A program made the position numbers and the translations under genes. The notes beneath the pieces were generated by a model. It was given only the letters and a program-made list of their open reading frames with translations, ran no database searches and had not been told where the DNA came from. From contig OX243822.1 in NCBI GenBank assembly GCA_945859605.1, positions 6,430,400 through 6,494,399 on the forward strand: 64,000 nucleotides of DNA. The letters run 5' to 3'. Origin of the DNA: Lumbricus rubellus. Lineage: Eukaryota > Annelida > Clitellata > Crassiclitellata > Lumbricidae. Positions 1 through 14,200 of the stretch are shown here, piece after piece. The stretch's first letter is position 1, and each line of letters opens with the position of its first letter.

Positions 1-139
1 CAGGTTTATTAAGATGCTGTGAAAACTCCGCCACGGTTTGTACGCTGACAGTGCCAGTCCCAAGCCTGGATGAAGGAGGAGGGTGAGACTAATAATCGTT
101 GAAGTGGCAGTGTAGTTCATTCATTCATTATTCATTATT

Positions 140-1540
140 AGAATTTATATAGCGCCTCTTCAAGAAACTACTCAGAGGCGCTCCCAGCCCAGCCACGACC
201 AAAGAAAAAAGATTTAAGAGACTTGAGAAATAAAGATTGACTAGACAGGTGGAGGAAATGGAGGTTCGGGCGGAGGTCATTCCAGATTGACGGTCCCACA
301 ACCGAGAAGGCTCGGCGCTGTCTGGTAGCTAAGCGGGCCCGTGGAACAAGCAGTTGTCCCTTCCCAGCGGAGCGAAGGGCCCGACGCGCTTCAATGTCAG
401 AGAAGTGGCAGTGACAGAGGACGCGCAGATAAGATGGAGCACAACCAAGAATGCAGCGAGAAACAAGGGCAGCAATGCGGTAATGGATGCGTTGGGCTAT
501 TGGCAGCCAATGCAACACATCACGCATGTAAGCAGAGACAGGCGAAAATTTAGGAATTCGTCCGATGAGTCGGGCAGCAGAGCGTAGAACCCGATCTAAC
601 CGTCCCAGAACCCCAAGGGGAAGGCCAACAAGGATTGAGCAGCAATGGTCAATACGACTAGTTACAAAGGCGTGAACAAGCACAACTGGCGCATCATGAG
701 AGAGAGAGCGAGCAATCACTCGGAGTTGACGAAGCTGATAATAACAGCTTCGAGCGACAAGGTTAACATGCTGGGTGAGACTGAGTTCACAGTCAAGGGT
801 GATACCCAGGTCACGGACCGTGGAAGAGAAAGTAACATCCGGGAACAGTTGAGCTAGCAGAGGCAGATCAATATTCTCAAGTTGCCGACGGCCGCCCAGC
901 CAAATGAATTGCGTTTTACTGGGATTTAAGAGAAGCCGGTTTGACGCCATCCAAGAGGAAAGGACGTCAACAGTCAGGCACATCAGGCGCACAGTGTTAA
1001 CTGAGTCAAATGGGCTAGAATGTATGTAAGCTTGAGTGTCATCAGCAAAGATTTGGTGAAGGAGCCCTTGGGACTCAAGAAGAGGACAGAGATCAGCCGT
1101 GTAGAGAAGATATAACAGAGGGCCAAGTACGGAGCCCTGAGGTACACCAATGGGAGCAGGAACCCAGAGGGACCTAGAGGGACCAATAACCACACAGTTT
1201 GAACGGTCGGATAAGAAGGAACGCAGCCATTCTAGAGGCTGGCCAACTAGCCCAAAGGATGTAGAAAGACGTTGCAAGAGGATGGAGTGGTCCACAGAAT
1301 CGAATGCAGAAGAAACATCGAAGAGAGCCAAGAGTGTAACCTGACCGCGGTCCATAGCAGAGTACAGGTCAGAAAGCAGTCTGAGCAAAAGGGTCTCTGT
1401 GGAGTGGTACCTCCGGAAGCCCGATTGCTGCGAAGGGATCAGCTCATTAACATCTAAATATGCAATCAACTGATTAGCAACAATGCGCTCTAGAAGTTTA
1501 GAGAGAAAAGTTACATTTGCAATCGGACGATAGTTAAACA
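140..1540 (-). mobile_element. CR1/L2-like LINE, 5'-truncated, RT through 3' end
   Basis: A 467-codon minus-strand frame carries reverse transcriptase landmarks: NYRPIANVTFLSKLLERIV near the truncation, FDVSSAFDSVDH, GVPQGSVLGPLLYLLY and FADDTQAYIHSS (the YxDD-type motif as FADD). It ends GWAGSASE with TAG. The endonuclease and start of the RT are missing, as expected of target-primed truncation. The last 50 bases form the AGCGCCTCT / AGAGGCGCT hairpin shared by many other repeats here. The frame is unbroken, suggesting a young copy. A (AATG)n tail follows on the 3' side at 115-139. Confidence 0.92.
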
Positions 1541-1544
1541 GCAA

Positions 1545-2180
1545 CAGTAGGCCTGTACAATTAATTAACACATTGTCGTGACGGTGGTGTTCCGGTTGAC
1601 TACACTTTTAAGGCTTGCTTCAAATAAAAAATAACGCTGTCATGCTTGTTCAACTACATGTATGGAGCGATAACTTGGCGGTGACTATCCCCACGACACA
1701 ATTAAGCCACAAAGGCCATTTTTCGTCCCATCTTCTGACCCAATTTCTTGGTCCTGTTTTTTTGGTTGCTGCGAAAACATGACAACATTTTTCTTTTTCA
1801 AAGAAACAACTTCAAGCAACGACGATAAATATTTTCATCGGTCGTGTAGCCTACCCTAGTATTCATCCATTCTTAACTATAGATGGGATGGACTTAGGCC
1901 TAATTATTGCTGTTTAACGACACTGTGTAATACATTATCTGAGATGATTAGTACCTCCCTCCAACCTTCTCCAGGACTGGGACTGTCAAAATACGAGCAG
2001 TGGGAATTTCTTATTTACTGTGGGAGGAGTTTAGGATAATAGGCTAATTGTGGTAACACTGGCACTAAGAGCCCACGGTCAAAACGCAGCGCATGGCTGA
2101 TCGGACGCAACCTTTTCATTCACCAGACGGCGTTTGTAAGATGATCAACGACACGGCGAGCCTGGGCGAGGAGCCAATTA
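1545..2180. other. intergenic, one dispersed-repeat fragment
   Basis: Non-coding DNA downstream of nipbl. About 1935-2010 resembles the dispersed TCCAGGCTTGGGACTGGCA repeat described elsewhere; nothing else is recognised. Confidence 0.4.
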
Positions 2181-2199
2181 ATTGCCAACACACGCAGGG

Positions 2200-2560
2200 C
2201 CAGGGGCGGATCCAGGGGGGCAATCCGGCCATGGCCCCCCATTGAAAACTGCCATGGGACGTGGCCCCCCATTTGGTCCGCAATTAGTAATACGGTGTAA
2301 TGGATATCCCCCCCCCCTATTCGGAAAATTGTATGGAACGTGGCCCCCTAATCTGGTTTTCAAGTTGAGGACTAAAAAAGGTCAACTTTCCCGAAAAATT
2401 TGCCAGATGACTATAAAAAAGTCAACTTTTTTGGTGGATGAAAAGTACTTTTTCCTTTTTTCCTCAACGACCGATCACTATTTTCGGAACTTTCGAAAAA
2501 AAATTCCTTTTTCCCGTCCAAGATCTAAGATTTTGCCCCCCCCCCTTGAAACTACGCTCA
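2200..2560. mobile_element. MITE-like fragment with GGGGGC ends
   Basis: Begins GGGGCGGATCCAGGGGGG and ends in a C-run (CCCCCCCCCCTTGAAAC), an imperfect inverted-end arrangement seen in many invertebrate MITEs. Internal tandem use of TGGCCCCCC. No transposase, and target duplication not resolved. Confidence 0.35.
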
Positions 2561-2579
2561 ACTAAAAACCCTTTCACTT

Positions 2580-4420
2580 AATCAAGTTTCCATCACCGGT
2601 TTTTCTTAATTCGGTTGGAATTAAATTTCAACCGCTTTTGATGCGTGAGCTTGTCCCAAGGTTAGTTTGAACCGTTTTCGCCAGGTGTCACACTGGCCTA
2701 GGTAGGCCTACGTGTGGTTGCAAACTTACTTCAGTCATTGCATTCAATTATTATTATGCCTATACAGCAAATACCAAGTGTTAGTTCGGCGTCTCCAGTT
2801 GCATAGACAGGAATTTATTATTGGGGGGGGGGGGGAGGAGGAGCGCTTCTGAATAGTTTAACTTAAATGTGTGCTATACAAAAACTCAATAATAATAATT
2901 TCAGGCCTACATCAGAACAGAGGTCTATGTAGGGCTGTAGGCTATGCCTCATTTGAAAAAGTTTCGACATCGTTTCTTAATTTACATAATATTTGTTTAG
3001 CATTGGTCTTAGCCGTCGCTACAATTCTATATTCCGAAGTTAATAATAATAGTTACAGTAATAATAATAATAATGCACGCAATAATAATAAAATTAAATA
3101 ATATTAGCAGCCTCAATGATAAACCCCAAAATATAAAAAATAATTTTAACGTGACAAAGCCTTAGGTCATCAAATGATTTAGGACACCTTTACAATGCCA
3201 ATCTGGCAGGATATATTAAACTGCAACCGTGACCAGTTATATCAGTTCACTCTCGGAATTTTTTGGCAGAACTTGGCAGAGATAATTATGATTATATATC
3301 TAGGGACAACGCTATACGAAGCTACGATAACAATGGGAAGGACAAAATAACAATAATAATTTATTAAAATAGTAATGTTCAATTCAATCGAAAAAATATT
3401 CTAACATAATAAATTCTCCCCAATTTGTATTAGTTGTCTCCTTAGTACATACTATATTAATATAACTATTATGTTCTTCGGGGAAAAACTACTAATGTCA
3501 ATAAGAGTCTGGAATAACTTTCAACTCCCAGTTCTTCGTTTCCCACATGTTAAAAAAGGATACAGTCAAAACAGAAAAAAACTCAATTTATATTATTATT
3601 ATTAATAATAAAGAATTTAATTTTTTTAAATTATGTTATTTGCATACCAGGTACTGATGCGGCTAAGTAGCATATGAGAAAAGAAACTCGTCAGATGCGG
3701 TTAGCATGCATCAAAAATAAATTAATAATAATACTAATAATAACAACAGTAGTAATAATAATAACAGTAATAATATTTATATTAACAAGACATCTTTTGG
3801 CTGTAAAAATTTACTAACTGTATCGTCCTATAACTTATATTCTATTTAGATATATTTTCTATAATAAAAAAAATTAAGACTATATAATATGTAGTATAAT
3901 ATCGTAATTAGTTCAATATAAATTAATAATAATAATAATAATAATTATGACAAAAAGTATCTTAGTTCAATATAAATTAATAATAATAATATGATAAAAT
4001 AATAGAGCACTCCAATTCAATAAAACTAATACGATTAGTACTTATTAACGCTACATAACACAATGCTCTCCTCCAGTAACATATAAAAATAATAATAACA
4101 GTAATAATATGGCTGCATAACACAGCAGCCTATTCCTTAATTGAGACAAGGCAGAAGAAGGAGACGTGTTGTGCAAACGCTTCAATTTACGCCAAATTCC
4201 CGATCGAGTGAGTTTCTTCCAAAAACCAATGAACCATGCAATTCCGAAGCTGTCCGGATAAACCGCTGGTCCCAGTGTCGATTCTAAACACCTAAACCAC
4301 TTTTGCCAGCAGGCGCAATAACTAAAACCCAACGCACGACAAAAACGCACGACAGCCTGCAACTTCAGAACTGCATTGTAATAATAAATCGAGCGTAATT
4401 CATCGTCAAAACATTCCGCG
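2580..4420. other. AT-rich intergenic DNA
   Basis: Rich in AAT/ATT trinucleotide runs (around 3060, 3590, 3720, 3930). No coding region supported. Confidence 0.6.
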
Positions 4421-4423
4421 GAG

Positions 4424-4665
4424 TACCGTACTCCCCCGTCTCATGTACAAAGACCTCGGTCAAATTCGTCGAACTTCCACATCGTACCGTACTCCCCCAT
4501 CTCATATACAAAGAACTTGGTCACATTCGTCAAACTTCCACATTGTACCGTACTACCCCATCTCATGTACTACTACCCCATCTCATGTACAAAGAACTCG
4601 GTCATATTCGCCAAACTTCCACGTTGTACCACACTACCCCATCTCATATACAAACAACTCGGTCA
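4424..4665. repeat. 61-bp minisatellite, about 4 copies
   Basis: The phrase ACCGTACTCCC recurs at 4425, 4486 and 4547 (61-base spacing), with a fourth unit after a 20-base internal duplication. Located downstream of the nipbl stop codon. Confidence 0.75.
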
Positions 4666-4971
4666 ACTACAACTGTTTCGAATTGGAAAAAAATTGCTTA
4701 AAACAGTAAAAAAAAATATCAACCGCAACGACTCGCCCCGAGGACGACAACTCACACCGCCCCCCGACAGTCCAGTCCGTCCCTCTCACGTTGGATCGCA
4801 CCCACCCCGACCCCAATTCGGGCGGTGAGACAACGACCGCAAAAACCCCCAACTGATAAATACTGGGAAACGAGAATTTACACTGACATCGACAACTGTT
4901 TGCGGGGCGGGCGAAGCAGCGAGGGGCACTCGCTTCTTCGGGGGAGAGTGGGGCACGGGGCCGATCAGTTT

Positions 4972-5214
4972 TTAACCCCAGTCGGGGTCGCTGTCACCGT
5001 CATCACTGTCCGCCTCGCTGTCACTCACATTATACCGCTTCTTCTTTCGCTTGTGCTTCGGGGGTTTAGGCGGTTTGGGGCGAGACGAGGAGGAGGTGGA
5101 GGACGACCCGGGCGGTCGCCCCCGCCGTTTTTCGGACGATGACAGTTTGTGCAGCGAAGAGTTTTTTAAACGATTCGTGTGAATGGAAGAAGAGGTTGGT
5201 CGGCCGATCATGCC
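4972..5214 (-). CDS. nipbl: nipbl exon 47 (terminal exon, stop)
   Basis: Codes [16 protein letters not shown], a Ser/Pro-rich stretch, the basic cluster [14 protein letters not shown] and an acidic end DSDPDWG before TAA. The KHKRKKKR cluster could be a nuclear localisation signal. Acceptor TGTTTGCAG. The C-terminal tail is poorly conserved in the family, so an alternative last exon further downstream is possible. Confidence 0.82.
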   Translation of the reverse strand, partial: GMIGRPTSSSIHTNRLKNSSLHKLSSSEKRRGRPPGSSSTSSSSRPKPPKPPKHKRKKKRYNVSDSEADSDDGDSDPDWG

Positions 5215-8200
5215 CTGCAAACAGACAAACAGAGACATCTGTGTGTAACATAATATGTAATCTGTGTGTGTGTGTGTGTGTGTGTGCAGATGTGTACTTG
5301 TGTGTTGTGTGTGTGCTCTTTGATGTGTGTTTATGCACAGAAGTGTATGTCTTTGTCTTTTGTGTGTATGTATTCATGCACATTCGGAAAATTCTGACCT
5401 TTTTTTAAGTCATCCGGCCCGAATATTCAGAAAAAAGTCTCCACAATGTCCCGCCCGATAAATCGCACGACCTTTTTTTAGTCGTTCACTTGTTTCATAA
5501 ATATTTGCAAAAATGTTTCAAAATAAAGTGCGAAAAAACCCAAGTTCTCCCGGAAAAAAACAATTTCCCCAAGTTCGTATAGAAAAACCCAAGATCTTGT
5601 GAAAAAACCCAAGGGTGGCAACGCTGAAGTGAAGGACTTTTGCTCAAAGAAGAAAGACTTTGGTCGACAACGTTTTAAAGGTGTCCAACTAACATCAATA
5701 ATATTTATTGCTAGCCAAGGATTTGCTACAGGTCGTTATTCATATACATTAGCCGTGTAAGAATCGAACCTGTCTGCTTTAAAATGCAAGTATTCTAACC
5801 GTCGTATTCATTTACTGCGGTTCGTTGTATGTGAGGCGTGGATAATCAGCCACCAGTGGAAGATGCAGTTAGAAAGATCCCTGTGCTTGAATGTCAAGGA
5901 GATATAGTGAGGTTTGAGCTGCTTTTTGAAGGAAGGAAGTGAATGAGAACTGTGAAGAGAGAGCGGAAGATTTGGAAAAAAATAAAGCATGTGCAAGTGA
6001 ATTTTGATGAGTGCCACATGTGCAATTTGTGTAGATTGAGGTTCAGAAATGGTCTGAATGGCTGTGCCACAAAAATTGTCACTGTTATTATTATTATTAC
6101 TAGATATTATTATAATTATTTTTACTATTATTAATTATTAAATTATAACTATTAATATTATCATTACTATCATTGCTATTTTTGCCCCATGGTACATAGG
6201 ATCCCTAGTCCAGAATGGCCCTAACCGTCGATTTCCTCCTGGCTGGCGAAACAGCATTACAGTGCTTATTATTAATATTATTATTATCATTACTACTATA
6301 ATCATCATTATTATTATTATCATCATCAATCATTACAAAGTTATTAATTATAACTTTTATTATCATTACTATTATAATTAATCATTAATATTATTATTAT
6401 ACTTATTAACACTGTATTTAATCTTACTGTTACGGGACAAGTCGTTGACGTTGAGGCCGCCGTTCCGTCGCCGGGTTCCGTCGGGTCAACATCAATTGCG
6501 TTGGCCGTCAACGCGAGGGCGCCCTGCGTCAACGGACCGTTTGGTCGGTCGTCATCGTCGTCGTTTTCGTCGCGATCGATACTTAACATCAACTCCTTGA
6601 ACTGAAAATAAGATAACACAGAAATATATTATATATTATTAAGAATTAATTAATTAAGAATATTATGATTATGGTAGGACACAGGAGAGATCCAATGGTA
6701 TGGGCAGAAAGTTGTACAGACCGAGAGACAAACATGAAGAGACAGACAAACAGACGGACAGACAGACAGCCAAATAAAACAGAGAGGAACAGACAGATAG
6801 AAAGTCATATAGACAGTAAAACAGACAAATAGAAAGACTACATGAGACACATACATCAAGGTAGGGCTGGAGGAGAAAGAAAGACATACAGACATACAGA
6901 GACAGACAATAACAGCCAGCCAGCCAAATAACAGACACAGACATATAGACAGACAGACAGACATACAGACATACAGACAGAGAAACAGACAGACAGACAC
7001 AGAAACAGACAATGACAGCCAGCCAATTGGACACAGACAGACAGACAATAAGCAAACATCAAGATAGGACTGGAGGAGACAGTAAACACACAGAGGGACA
7101 GACAGACATACATACATACAGACAGACATACATACATACAGACAGAGACAGACAGATAGACAGACAGACAGAGAGACAGACAGACAGACGATAAGCATAC
7201 ATCAAGATAGGACTGGAGGAGACAGTAAACACACAGACAGACACAAACAGACAGACAGACACTCAGAGACAGACAGACAGATACATAGATAAACATACAG
7301 ATAGACACACAGACAGATATACAAACAGACAGACAGACAGAAACAGACAGACAGACACAAACAGACAGACAGACACACAGACAGACAGACAGACAGAGAC
7401 AGACAGACGATAATCATACATCGAGGAACGACTGTAGCAGTTCTCGTCGTCCGTCCTCATCAAGTTCCGTAGACAGTGGACCGTGTCGCACAAGTTCGAG
7501 CGCCTGCTTCGGGTTGAACTTTACCCCGTTCTTACGGTTGACCGGTTTGTCGAATGTTTTCGTGTCAGTCAACGAATATCTTTGGATTTTGCTAAAATAA
7601 ATGTCAACACACAACATTAGGAGAACCAACAAAGAACCATCACAAACTATCTATCTATCTACATGCATATATCTATCTATCTAATTTATACAGGAAACTA
7701 CTCAGAGGTGCTCGATATATGTGAGGCGCGATGGTGTAGTGGGTATGTTCGTCGCCTTGCAGCCGAAGGGTTGCAGGTTCGAATCCACCTCAAGTAGCCA
7801 CGTAAGGACCTTGGGTCAGTCTTTCACTCGCAATTGCTCAGCGCTTCGGCGTGAAACCTTGATGCAGTGTCCGCTCTGGAGTCTGGAGCGCCTCTGAGTA
7901 GAGAGAGCTTCAAGGGGCGCTATAACAAGTGCACATACAAACAATACAAGTTCGCAGGTTATCGAAATGAAAATAAAACATCATTTGCCTGCATAGGTCC
8001 CTCCTTATGGAATGGACTTCCACCATCAGTTCGCTCTGCCACTCTGGTAGTCTTTCCTCATCTTTCTCTCGCTTTAAAATCCACCTTTTCTCTTGAGGTT
8101 GCACACACTGGGAGCGCTTCTGAAAGGATTTTGCTGTGAGAAGCACTTTACAAATGGTCTGATACAATACAATATAAACACAATACAATACAAAATAATA

Positions 8201-11200
8201 CAATACAAAAATAATACAATACAAAAACAATACAATACAAAAACAATACGATACAAAAACAATACAATACAAAAAAGGGTTATTGGAATGAAATCGAAAC
8301 ATGAAACAAAGTTACGTTGTTTCTCTGGCGACTACACAACCAATAAATGATCGTAGGCTGTGCAAAATGACAGAGCGCGCGTACTTGTCGGTGAAACTGT
8401 ACATGTCCTTGAGGTGTTGCTTGAGGACGAGGAGGAGAATGCAGCCCTGAGAATGGAGGAAGAGTTCCTGGACCGGAGCCACGTCCTCTGGCATCAAACC
8501 TGACACACACACGCACACACAAAAACATCGTAAGATCATGCGTCAACCAATCCAGCCCCGACCAAGAATGTAAACAATATCATAAAATAATGATAATCTT
8601 TTTCTTTAATGAAACGCCTGCAAGACGCACTGCGCTTTACATTTACAAGTTATGCAGTAATCTTAATTAAACTTAACTACCAACTGAGCAGACAGCTTTG
8701 CAATTACAATGGCGCTAATAGCAGCCTACAAAGCATATCCACACAAAGGGGGCTCGAACTCACTACCTCTCGCACTCTACACCAGCGTGTTATCCATTGC
8801 GCTATTGAGTCCCCAAAAATACATTTCCATAAATTGATATATTTTGAAAATGCTGAAATTCATAATTAACATGTTTTGGACATATTTTTTATCATTTATT
8901 CACGCAATACTCACCTAGGAGCGTATCGACATCTTCGTCGTCTTCGTCCGGTTGGTGGTTGTTCTCTGGGACAACGGCCGATGAACCCGACGGACCCTCG
9001 ACCGGACCAGGATAGAAGACCTACACACGATAATACACGTGAGACATCATACTCCACTTGCTATGCATCCAGTCACAGACTCACATGCTTACTCGTTCGT
9101 CCACTCACTTACTTACTCACTCACTCCAGTTACTACAATTTCAGGAACAGACAGACAGACAGACAGACAGAAGAGAAGAGACAGACAAACGAGACAGACA
9201 GAAGAGAAAGACAGACAATACAATGGCTAACAATGATTATTACTGATGATAGTTGGACACCTTTAAAACGACGTCAACCAACGTTATGTAAGGATGAGAT
9301 AAGTTGTGCGAAACTGTATATTATGATTCAATGCAGCTCGTAGAGCAAGGTCTTTCATTCACAGTAACAGTTGTTAAGCGCCTTTATTATCAGGTAGTGG
9401 CACCTAAATGTGGTGGAGGTGGGGTGGTGGGTGGTGAGATTTACACACAGACAACTGGCCCAGTTAGCTACACCGGTAAGCGATAGCGGCATTCGTCTGT
9501 TGGATACAACGGATTGCGGTTCAAGCCCCGGGCTGGGAGTTGACATTCAGAGATTTAGATATCTCGGGCTAGCACGTGTGGGACGCGGTGGTGCAAGCTG
9601 CTGCGGAGCGACCTTGGGCAAGTTGCTTACCCATCATTGTCTGTGGGGAAGGCAACGGGAAACCACCTCACTCATCTCATCCCCAGGGGCGTAAAGCCAA
9701 TGAAACCGCCTTCGGGCAGAGAACCATCATCATCATCATCATCATACACAGACAGACAGATAGAGACAAGACAGACAGACAGAGACAGTCAGGCGTATGG
9801 TTGGTTGTCTCCGTACCTCTCGGAATGACTGGACGAGGTTGGATCCGGATACGGAGACGATGATGTCGATCTGATGAATGATGAAAAGCGGTTCATCTTG
9901 CTGCTGGTACGGAAAGTACGCGAGGTTGTCGGCCATGTAGATCAGCTCACTCAGCGGCGTCTTCTGCAACACGACAACCCAACGGGTTTGACGCAGCGAT
10001 ATTCAATGCAACATTTCATCGATGAATTATGACCGGTGAATATCTAAAGACTCACGAAACGAACTATCATAACGAGGGAATAAGTAAACTTAATGTCTAG
10101 TAAAATGAATAACACAATGAATGCTAATATAAATACTAATATAAATGCCAAAATAAAGACCAAAAACATGCCAATAAATAAATTCCAGAATAAATTCCAG
10201 AATAAATTCCAGAATAAATTCCAAAATAACGACCAAAATAAAGACTAAAATAAATGCCAAAACAAAGACTAAAATAAATGCCAAAATAAAGACAAAAATA
10301 AATGACAAAATGAATGCCGGAATAAAGATAAAAAATAAATGCCAAAATAAAGACTAAAATAAATGACAAAATAAATGCCAAAACAAAAAACACAAAAACA
10401 CCAAAATAAACACTAAAATAAATGCCAAAATAAAAACTAGTAGAAATGCCAAAAATAAACACAAATAAGTGCCAAAATAAAAACCAAAATAAATTCCAAA
10501 AATAAAGACCAAAAAATACCGACATAAACACTAAAATAAATTCCAATTCCAAAAATAAATCCCCCCCAAAACAACGAGCAGCGACGCGCGACACGTGTCA
10601 CACACACGAGTCGTCACGCAAAAACTGACCGTGGTGTCGTCGAACATGTTGAGCGCGGTCGTGAGCAGCGCTCGTCGCTGGCCGCGGTTGCTTCGGATGA
10701 GCGAGTAGATGTAAGAGTTGAGGCTGACGTAATTGTTGTCTTCGAGCCGGACGCCACGCAGCAGGGTGCAAGCGGATGATGCTGAGGATGCGGAGGATGC
10801 TGAGGATGCGAGGGTTGCAGCAGCAGCGGCGGCGATGGCTGACTGCTGCAGCAGCTCTTGAAGACGATAGGACATCTTGACGCCGTGCATTGCCTTCATC
10901 TGAAAGAGAAGATGACTGAGAATGAAGGAAGGAACTTCAAGGAAGCAACGAAGCAAGGAAGGAAGTAAGGAAGGATACAAATATGTAAGGAACTAAGGAT
11001 GCAAGCAAACAAGCAAGCAAACAAGCAGGCAAGGAAGCAGGCATAAATGATGCAAGTATGCCAGCAATAATGCAAGGAAGCAAGCCATGATGCAAGGAAG
11101 CAAAGATGCAAGTAAGGATGCTAGCAAGTAAAGGTGCAAGCAAGCAAGCAAACATTCAAGGAAGCAACGATGCAAGCAAGGAAGCATGAAAGCCAGCAAG

Positions 11201-14200
11201 CCAGGATCCAAGCGAGCAAGGAAGCAAAGATTAAAGTACAGATGCAAGGAAGCAAGAAAAGCACGTTTAGTAAGTAAGCAAGGAAGCAAACAAGAAAGCG
11301 AGCGATCATTAACAGCACAGGACATATCCGCAATCAATCAAAAACATCGGACAAATCAATCAGTACCAATCATGTCTGGGCACACCTCTGATCAGTGTGC
11401 ACTGCGAGAGGTGCTATCTAAATACAATACAGCTCAGCAAAGAAACGGATGTCATACAGTTATTCATGCATCACGTTCCACCCTTATAACATCGGTTGGC
11501 ATCGTTTTAAAGGTGTCTAACTGTCATTGGCAATAATTGTGATTGACGGACTTGTTGCTCAAGGTCCTTACACAGTGACCGTCTCAAGAGAGCAGGAACT
11601 GATCAGTCAGTCAACCAGTCAGTCAGCCAGCCAGCCAGCCAGTCAGTCAGCCAGCCAGCCAGTCAGTCAACCAGTCAGTCAGTCAGTCAGTCAAGTCAGT
11701 CAGCCAGCCAGCCAGCCAGTCAGCCAGCCAGTCAGCCAGCCAGTCAGTCAGTCAGCCAGTCAGTCAGCCAGCCAGCCAGTCAGCCAGCCAGTCAGTCAGT
11801 CAGTCAGTCAGCCAGCCAGCCAGCCAGTCTTTGCTACTGTGGGTCCCTCAATGTGGAATCATCTTCCCTATGGCACTCGCGGCACGAACGATTCTAGTAG
11901 GAAATTCACTTGCATCGCTTCGCTGCTTGAAGACATTTCTCTTTTCGCGCTAATGAATGGCTCTGCAGCAAGAAGCGCTTTTTAACAAATGTTATATTAG
12001 ATAAGATTAGAAAATGCTGACCTGAATGAATCCCGGGTATTTCTTGTCGATCTCCTGCAACTGTTGGTCGGCCTTCAAACGAATGTTGTTATCGATGTCG
12101 GATCCCATGCAGATCAGATAAGGCATGCACTGCAATACGAACAACAACGATGATATATATTAATGCTTGAATATTACTTTATTAGCCGTGGCTGGGAGCG
12201 CCTCTGAGTAGATCTCTTGAAGTGGTGGTATGTAAGTAATAATAACCCTTTCTAAAATGAAGCACACCTTTAAAAGGTCCCTCTGCAAACCTTTCTCATG
12301 AAATAAACTCCACCCCTTTTCCCTCAGAGGATTCTGATTGGTCGTTACCTGAACTGGATGGACGAGTCCCTGGCGGAGGATGAGAATGATGACCTCGAGC
12401 GCCGACAGACGCACCTGTGCGTTGGCGTGAAAGAACGACTCGAGCACCTGCTTAATGTACACCTGGATGATTGTGCTCGCCATTCTGAAAGCAATAAGGA
12501 AGCACAATAATAATAAAAGTAATAATTATAATAATAACATGGAAGTGCCATAATAAACAAGAAATAATAATAACACTTATATAGCAATAATAATTCGCAG
12601 ACGAATTAGCAGCAGGTAGGTAGTAAAGTAAGTAAAGTCCCATCCCATTCCATGAGGAACACAGGGAGGCGCTCATCTCCTTTTCCATAGCCCTGAGCCG
12701 GCAATGGATGAATCCCAAGGTCCTGGACACGGGGCCAGTGTATCGCAGGACTTGCTGTTTACTTCCCAGCTTACGCCGGTACCAAATTATACTGCTTGGT
12801 GACAGAGGCATGTGTGCGTAAACAACTTGCCCAAGGTCGTTACCCGGAGTTGAACCCGCAACCTTCTGCTCTGTGAGCGGACGCGTTACCGGTCCGCCAC
12901 CAGGTCGCACACAAGTAGGAAATGCGCAAAATACAACATGCTCAAACAGACCTACCACTTTGTCCCGTTGGCATTTTCTGCTAATTTTCATCACTGTCTA
13001 ACTCGCAAAATCAGTGACACGAGAGAAATCAGCTATCTTTTCCCATGCATTCCCATTTTATATAAAATATCCAACATTTCAACACCACTGCGTTCAAAAC
13101 ATTTTTGCTTGCTTTGCCTGATCTTGACAAGTTCTGACAGTCCCAGAACGCATTTCTCACGTCTCCGGATAATTTTTTTAAATCCCGAGGGATCCGAGAT
13201 ACCTCAGGTAAAAAATACCACCAAGGAACGCATGCAAGGGTATTCATTTCTGGCCTCGCATCACAAAACCTGTCTAACCCGTGGGGCGCGGTGGTCTAGT
13301 GGTGGCGTCGTTGCCTTGGAGCCAGAAGGTCCGAGGTTCGAATCCACCTCGCCGCGTAAGGACCTTGGGCAAGTCCTTCACTTACAATTGCTCAGCGCTT
13401 CGGCGTGAAACTCCGATGCAGTGTCCGCTCTGCATCGGGAGCGCCTCTGAGTAGAGTGAGCTTGAAGAGGCGCTATAACAAGTGCACATACAAACAAACA
13501 AACCCATTAATAACAATATGCACTAAAACTGACCATGCAACCATGGCAGCTTGCAATCGAAGCGTTAAATGACAACTCACCCTGATTGGACGTCGCCCAA
13601 CTCCTTGAGATCCTCCTTGTCGTGCACCTTCCGCCCTTCAACGCAAACACAACGAAAACTCGTAACGTCAACAATTTACAAAGAATATAGAAGATTCTGA
13701 GAGCAGCCTGGCAGATGAAGTGTTAGCAGCCTCAGTTCCTTACGCCTCGAATGGCCAATCCTCATCTTACACATCAACCAGACACAAATAATGCCTCGGT
13801 TATAATAATTATAATAATAATAATAATTATAATAATCATTATTATAATAATAATTCATTCATTCATTTCGTGAATTTATATAGCGCTTCTTCAAGAAACC
13901 TACTCAGAGGCGCTCCCAGCCCAGCCACAGCTAAAATAATAGGTTTTGAGCGACTTATAAAAAGCACGTGAATTTAGTTTAGGCATAAGTCGCAAGTTTA
14001 GTGGGAGGCCATTCCAGATAGTAGAAAAGGCTCGGCGCTGTCTTGTAGAAGTGCGAGCTCGAGGAACCAAAAGCTCCCCCGTAGTCGTAGAGCGAAGAGC
14101 TCGACGGGCGGCAAGGTCAGAGACAGGTCGACAAAGAATAGACAGGTATGATGGAGCACAATCAGTAAGGCAACGCCAGACAAGTGCAGCAACTCGGTAG

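Noticed and set aside
6650..7490. Cys/Leu/Ser/Val-rich minus-strand frames
   Set aside because: Products of the (CAGA)n array next to exon 45; no codon constraint and no homology.
9304..9863. Overlapping plus-strand frames of about 60-95 codons
   Set aside because: They cover a tRNA-derived SINE and simple repeats in intron 42.
13290..13350. tRNA genes (A and B boxes at several loci)
   Set aside because: Each is the head of a SINE: no full cloverleaf, and each continues into SINE body and tail.
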